This document shows positions 60,482 to 64,000 of a stretch of DNA of 64,000 nucleotides, piece after piece. Numbering within the stretch: the first letter of the stretch is position 1; each line of letters begins with the position of its first letter. Source of the DNA: Klebsiella terrigena (GTDB lineage: Bacteria > Pseudomonadota > Gammaproteobacteria > Enterobacterales > Enterobacteriaceae); contig NZ_BJNO01000007.1 in the NCBI RefSeq assembly GCF_006539725.1, forward strand, positions 1 through 64,000. Reading direction: 5' to 3'. The position numbers were made by a program, and so were the translations under genes. The notes under the pieces are model-generated. The model made no database searches. It was not told the origin of the DNA and was given only the letters and a program-made list of their open reading frames with translations.

Positions 60482-61450
60482 ATGGATTACACCAAGATCG
60501 TTAAAGAAGTCGGGCGGGGGAAAAATCACGCCCGCGACCTGGATGTGGAGACCGCCCGCGCGCTGTACGTGCGGATGCTCAACGGTGAAGTTGCCGAGCT
60601 GGAGCTGGGGGCGATCCTGATTGCCCTGCGCATTAAGGGTGAAGGCGAAGCGGAGATGAGGGGCTTCTATGAGGCGATGCAGCAGCAAACGCTGCGCCTG
60701 ACGCCGCCGGTAGCGCGGCCGATGCCGATTGTGATCCCCAGCTACAACGGCGCGCGTAAGCAGGCTAACCTGACGCCGCTGCTAGCCGTCCTGCTGCATA
60801 AGCTCGGCTTCCCGGTGCTGGTGCACGGCGTCAGCCACGATCCAACCCGGGTGCTGACGGAGACGATTTTTGAGCTGATGGGGATCCCGATTACGCAGCA
60901 CGCCGGCCAGGCCCAGGCGCGTCTGGACGGCCACGAGCCGGTCTATATCCCGGTTGGTGCCCTCTGTCCGCCGCTGGAGAAGCAGCTGGCTCTGCGCTGG
61001 CGGCTGGGCGTTCGCAACAGCGCGCATACGCTGGCTAAGCTGGCGACGCCGTTTGCCGAAGACGCGGCCCTGCGATTATCGAGCGTGTCGCATCCGGAAT
61101 ACATCGGCAAGGTGGCAAAATTCTTTACCGAAACCGGCGGTCGCGCGCTGCTGATGCACGGTACCGAAGGCGAGGTGTATGCCAACCCTCAGCGCTGTCC
61201 GCAAATTAGCCTGATTGACGGGAGCGGAACGCGGGCGCTGTATGAGCGGCAGAATGATACACCGGCGCAGGCCCCAGCGCTGCCTGAGTCAAAAGATCCT
61301 GCGGTGACCGCGCGCTGGACCGAGCGCTGCGCGGCGGGCCTTGAGCCGCTGCCGCAGCCGCTGCGGATCCAGCTGGCGTGCTGCCTGCTGGCGACCGGAG
61401 AGGTGGCGTCCCTGGAGGCGGGGCTGGCTAAGGTTGCGGAGCGCTGGTAG
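60482..61450 (+). CDS. ybiB: YbiB, TrpD2-family nucleic-acid binding protein
   Basis: The 322-residue protein has the fold of anthranilate phosphoribosyltransferase (N-terminal helical domain with GRGKNHARDLDVETARALY and GELELGAILIALRIKGE-like stretch), but lacks phosphoribosyltransferase activity in E. coli, where it binds nucleic acids. KQANLTPLLAVLLHKLGFPV near residue 92 and VLVHG follow the family. It is SOS-linked through dinG. Confidence 0.9.
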   Translation: MDYTKIVKEVGRGKNHARDLDVETARALYVRMLNGEVAELELGAILIALRIKGEGEAEMRGFYEAMQQQTLRLTPPVARPMPIVIPSYNGARKQANLTPLLAVLLHKLGFPVLVHGVSHDPTRVLTETIFELMGIPITQHAGQAQARLDGHEPVYIPVGALCPPLEKQLALRWRLGVRNSAHTLAKLATPFAEDAALRLSSVSHPEYIGKVAKFFTETGGRALLMHGTEGEVYANPQRCPQISLIDGSGTRALYERQNDTPAQAPALPESKDPAVTARWTERCAAGLEPLPQPLRIQLACCLLATGEVASLEAGLAKVAERW

Positions 61451-61603
61451 CGCGCGGACGCTCAACGCTGCGGGAGCATCAAGGAGCGCGCAGGGCATAG
61501 TGAACGGAACATTCCCTCTGTGCGAGCATAGACAGAAGTCAATCACGCGATAAGGCTTTGCAAAACCACCGCCTGAATGCATCACTCGGCCCAGAAAAAA
61601 ACC

Positions 61604-61635
61604 AAAAAAAAGCCCGTCCGGTGGCACGGACGGGC
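61604..61635 (-). terminator. Terminator of ybiJ
   Basis: On the minus strand GCCCGTCC-GTGCCACC-GGACGGGC is followed by eight Ts, about 60 bp past the ybiJ stop. Confidence 0.9.
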
Positions 61636-61698
61636 AAAACAAGGGTATTAAAGGGTATTTCAGGGGTAATACAGTGGCACTACAGGGTCGGGCGGCGA

Positions 61699-61959
61699 TT
61701 ATTTATAGATAACCGCGGTACCGCTAACTTTGTTGTTGGTGTTAGCGGAGGTGATGCTGTAACCAGTTGCGCCAGCGGCATCCGCTTTAGCAGCCAGTTT
61801 GGCCTCCAGGCCATCCAGAGTCGTTGCGCCTTCAGCAGAAACGACGCCGATTTTGTTCATGCTCTCTGCCTGAGCTGGGGTGACCGACTGAGCGGCGAAA
61901 GCACCAAAGGACAGAGCGGACAGGGCGATAGCAGCGGCAGCATATTTGATGGTTTTCAT
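61699..61959 (-). CDS. ybiJ: YbiJ, DUF1471 periplasmic protein
   Basis: The 86-residue product has a signal peptide (MKTIKYAAAAIALSALSFGAFA, cut near residue 22-23) and a small DUF1471 domain with MNKIGVVSAEGATTLDGLEAKL and GYSITSA. Relatives (BhsA, McbA, YhcN) act in stress and biofilm responses, but the role of YbiJ is unknown. MKTIKY sets the start at 61959; the longer ORF adds a spurious leader. Confidence 0.93.
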   Translation of the reverse strand: MKTIKYAAAAIALSALSFGAFAAQSVTPAQAESMNKIGVVSAEGATTLDGLEAKLAAKADAAGATGYSITSANTNNKVSGTAVIYK

Positions 61960-62244
61960 AGTTAATCTCTCGCAGGTTGTTCTGTTAGGGTGACGATGTT
62001 CCGTCGATGTGAGAAGTATCACGTTTTTTTGCGAGATATAAAATCGAAGGAAATTAACAGTCTCCATCGAATTTTTTGAATGATTATTAATTTATTGATT
62101 ATTAATAAATTATTTATCAGCGACAGGGCGTCGGCTTTGGCAGAAAAGTGCTGCGGGCTTTTAGGGCACATTTTGCTACTTTATTCGCCAAAAAACGTGC
62201 GCGAAAAGATAATGCGATCTGCGGTAATGAACGGTAAAGGAAGG
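61960..62244. other. AT-rich region between ybiI and ybiJ
   Basis: This 285-bp gap holds the ybiJ promoter and leader and is very AT-rich around 62040-62120. I see no ORF, operator or hairpin that I can name. Confidence 0.5.
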
Positions 62245-62511
62245 TCAGCGTAGCTGGCTGTCCTTGGAACCACGACGATTATATCCTGAAAATGTATTGT
62301 TATGTAAGTCTTTATCCTGTTGGCATTTCACGCAGTACCTGACCCCGGCAATGGCCCTGCGTCGGGCCTCAGGAATGGGCTCCCCGCATTCATCACAAAA
62401 TTTGTGGCTCTCGCCGCCCGGTAGCTCGCTTCGCGCCCGCGCAACCGCATCGTCAATCGTGCTGTCGATCTGCTGCTGCACCGCGTCATCATTTGCCCAG
62501 CCTGATGCCAT
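62245..62511 (-). CDS. ybiI: YbiI, DksA/TraR-type zinc-finger protein
   Basis: The 88-residue protein has an N-terminal helical part (ASGWANDDAVQQQIDSTIDDAVARAR) and a C4 zinc finger CDECGEPIPEARRR...YCVKCQ (two CxxC pairs), ending RRGSKDSQLR as in E. coli YbiI. It lacks the long coiled coil of DksA. A role at RNA polymerase is inferred only from the family. The start at 62511 gives the E. coli length. Confidence 0.93.
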   Translation of the reverse strand: MASGWANDDAVQQQIDSTIDDAVARARSELPGGESHKFCDECGEPIPEARRRAIAGVRYCVKCQQDKDLHNNTFSGYNRRGSKDSQLR

Positions 62512-62703
62512 GATGTACCTCCCATCTGATGCTGTATCAATTAACAGAGAGTCAAAATCGTTCACTCTGCCGCCTGGCGGCGGGAGCCGCGCTTTCCCGG
62601 AACGCGGAAAACGGCGCGGCGTGAGCGCGCTTTATCAGCGCGACGGCCGCCGGAAATAAGAAGAGTATAGATAAGATGGGGGCAGAAAAGGGTCAGACAA
62701 GGC

Positions 62704-63381
62704 TTAGATCTCTGACCATTCCCGCAGCAGGTTATGGTACAGGTTGAGCAGCGACAGGACCTCTTCACTCTCGCCGTGGCGGCTCTTCAGCGCCTGGATA
62801 GTGCCGTCCAGCTCAAACAGCATCGCGCGCCGTTTATCATCGCGGATCATCGACTGAACCCACAGGAAGGAGGCGACGCGGGCACCCTGGGTCACCGGGG
62901 TCACGCAGTGCAGGCTGCTGGAAGGGTAGAGCACCAGATCGCCCGCCGGGAGCTTAACCGCGTGCTGTCCGTAGGTATCGTTGATGACCAGCTCGCCGCC
63001 GGTATAGTCCTCCGGGGCGCTCAGAAACAGGGTGGCGGAAAGGTCGGTGCGCATCCAGCCGCCCTGGGCCTGACTGCGCACCGCGCCGTCAACGTGAAAA
63101 CCGTAGGTTTCGCTCTGCTGGTAGCGGTTGAAAAGCGGGCTGGAGAGGGTTTTTGGCAGCGCGGCGGCGAAAAACAGCGAGCTGCGGTTGAGCGCCGCCA
63201 GCACTTTACCCTGCAGCTCGTCGTACAGCGCGCTGCGGGTATCTACCTGCTGATTATTTTTTACCTGCGCGCCCTGATCGCCGGTGGTTGCGCGTCCGTC
63301 AACCCACTCGGCCTGCTGCAGCCGCCCGCTAAAATAGTCAACTTCCTGTGGGCTGAGGACGGCGGGAATATGGTACATCAT
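62704..63381 (-). CDS. ybiX: YbiX, Fe(II)/2-oxoglutarate PKHD-type hydroxylase
   Basis: The 225-residue protein is a PiuC-like dioxygenase. The iron-binding HxD is in [11 protein letters not shown] (His96, Asp98), and the distal His lies in [14 protein letters not shown] near residue 158, followed by the 2-oxoglutarate Arg. [12 protein letters not shown] sets the start. It follows fiu, 45 bp apart, and is likely cotranscribed and Fur-regulated, suggesting a role in siderophore use. Confidence 0.94.
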   Translation of the reverse strand: MMYHIPAVLSPQEVDYFSGRLQQAEWVDGRATTGDQGAQVKNNQQVDTRSALYDELQGKVLAALNRSSLFFAAALPKTLSSPLFNRYQQSETYGFHVDGAVRSQAQGGWMRTDLSATLFLSAPEDYTGGELVINDTYGQHAVKLPAGDLVLYPSSSLHCVTPVTQGARVASFLWVQSMIRDDKRRAMLFELDGTIQALKSRHGESEEVLSLLNLYHNLLREWSEI

Positions 63382-63426
63382 GGTTATTTCTCCTGAACAA
63401 GCGGGGCGCAAGCGCCCCGCTGCGGA

Positions 63427-64000
63427 TTAGAAGTGCATATTGGCGGTCAGCAGGAACGTACGCGGCTCGCCCGGATGATAACGGTAGCCGCTCTTGTTGA
63501 TTGAGGCGACATAGTTGGTATCAAACAGGTTATAGACGTTCAGCTGCAGATCGAGGTTACGGTTAATGCGATAGCCGACCTTCGCATCTGCCACCCAGTA
63601 GCCTTCGGTATAGGACGGCGTGCCGACGGCGCCATCGCTGCCGCGGTGCATACTGCCGATATAGCGCGCGCCGGCGCCAAGGGCAAGGGCATCGGTGGCT
63701 TGATACTGGCTCCAGACGGTAAAGGCGTGCTCAGGCGTATACGGCAGCGCGCTGGTGCCATCCTGGGTGACGTTGCTGCCTTCTCTGATGCTGGCGTGCT
63801 GCTGGGTATATCCGCCGATAACCTGCCAGTCCGGCGTGATGTTGCCGGCCAGCGACAGCTCGTAGCCTTCGACGCGTTTTTTACCGTACTGCGAGTAGGT
63901 GCCGTCGTCGTTTTGCTCGACTTCGTTTTCAATATCGGTACGGAACAGGGCCGCCGTCAGCAGCAGGCGCTTGTCCATCAACTCCCACTTGGTGCCCACT
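63427..64000 (-). CDS. fiu: Catecholate siderophore receptor Fiu (3' part, cut by window end)
   Basis: The visible 190 residues are the C-terminal barrel of a TonB-dependent receptor: LTAALFRTDIENEVEQNDDG, GYTQQHASIREG, NVYNLFDTNYVAS and the end GEPRTFLLTANMHF with the terminal Phe of outer-membrane proteins. This and linkage to ybiX identify Fiu, which imports catechol-iron breakdown products. The N-terminal TonB box and plug lie beyond the window. Confidence 0.88.
   Translation of the reverse strand, partial: VGTKWELMDKRLLLTAALFRTDIENEVEQNDDGTYSQYGKKRVEGYELSLAGNITPDWQVIGGYTQQHASIREGSNVTQDGTSALPYTPEHAFTVWSQYQATDALALGAGARYIGSMHRGSDGAVGTPSYTEGYWVADAKVGYRINRNLDLQLNVYNLFDTNYVASINKSGYRYHPGEPRTFLLTANMHF

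Overview
This 64 kb window is chromosomal DNA of an enterobacterium, most probably of the Klebsiella/Raoultella group. It is GC-rich, and nearly every gene has a close Escherichia coli counterpart in the order known from the nadA-gal-mod-bio-uvrB-moa-ybh-dinG-fiu region. Three features set it apart from E. coli K-12: a complete histidine-utilisation (hut) cluster, the eptA-basR-basS (pmrCAB) operon placed between uvrB and ybhK (BasS is 365 residues with Thr157 in its H-box, as I recall for Klebsiella PmrB), and an ECF sigma/anti-sigma/TPR operon between pgl and ybhC. These assignments rest on recalled family sequences, not on a database search.

Layout. 1-3.5 kb: an interrupted tRNA-Lys 3' end, the NadR-controlled nadA-pnuC pair, zitB and ybgS. 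3.5-10.5 kb: TyrR-controlled aroG, gpmA and the galETKM operon with both gal operators. 10.5-15.8 kb: molybdate genes modEF and modABC with a ModE site, and acrZ. 15.8-21.3 kb: ybhA, pgl, the ECF operon, and the lipoprotein gene ybhC. 21.5-29.4 kb: hutIGC and hutUHT, each promoter carrying a HutC half-operator, plus a NAC site before hutU. 29.4-35.7 kb: ybhB, bioA divergent from bioBFCD across a BirA operator, and an orphan UrtE-like ATPase with a damaged ABC signature. 35.7-43.1 kb: uvrB, a 30-residue membrane-peptide ORF behind a PmrA box, basS-basR-eptA and ybhK. 43.1-46.9 kb: a ModE site, a Moco riboswitch, moaABCDE and ybhL. 47-50.5 kb: ybhPclsBybhN and ybhQ, with an imperfect tandem duplication at the end of ybhQ. 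50.7-56.4 kb: the cecR-ybhGFSR efflux operon. 56.6-64 kb: rhlE, LexA-controlled dinG, ybiB, ybiJ, ybiI, ybiX and the 3' part of fiu.

How it fits together. ModE links molybdate uptake (modABC) to cofactor synthesis (moa), both with 24-bp ModE-type palindromes here. PmrA boxes face each other across basS: one drives eptA-basRS and the other drives a tiny membrane-peptide ORF whose end runs antisense to the end of basS. The least familiar parts are that small ORF, the ECF operon (whose sigma gene seems to start on AUC) and the orphan ATPase. I saw no insertion sequence, prophage gene or CRISPR array.
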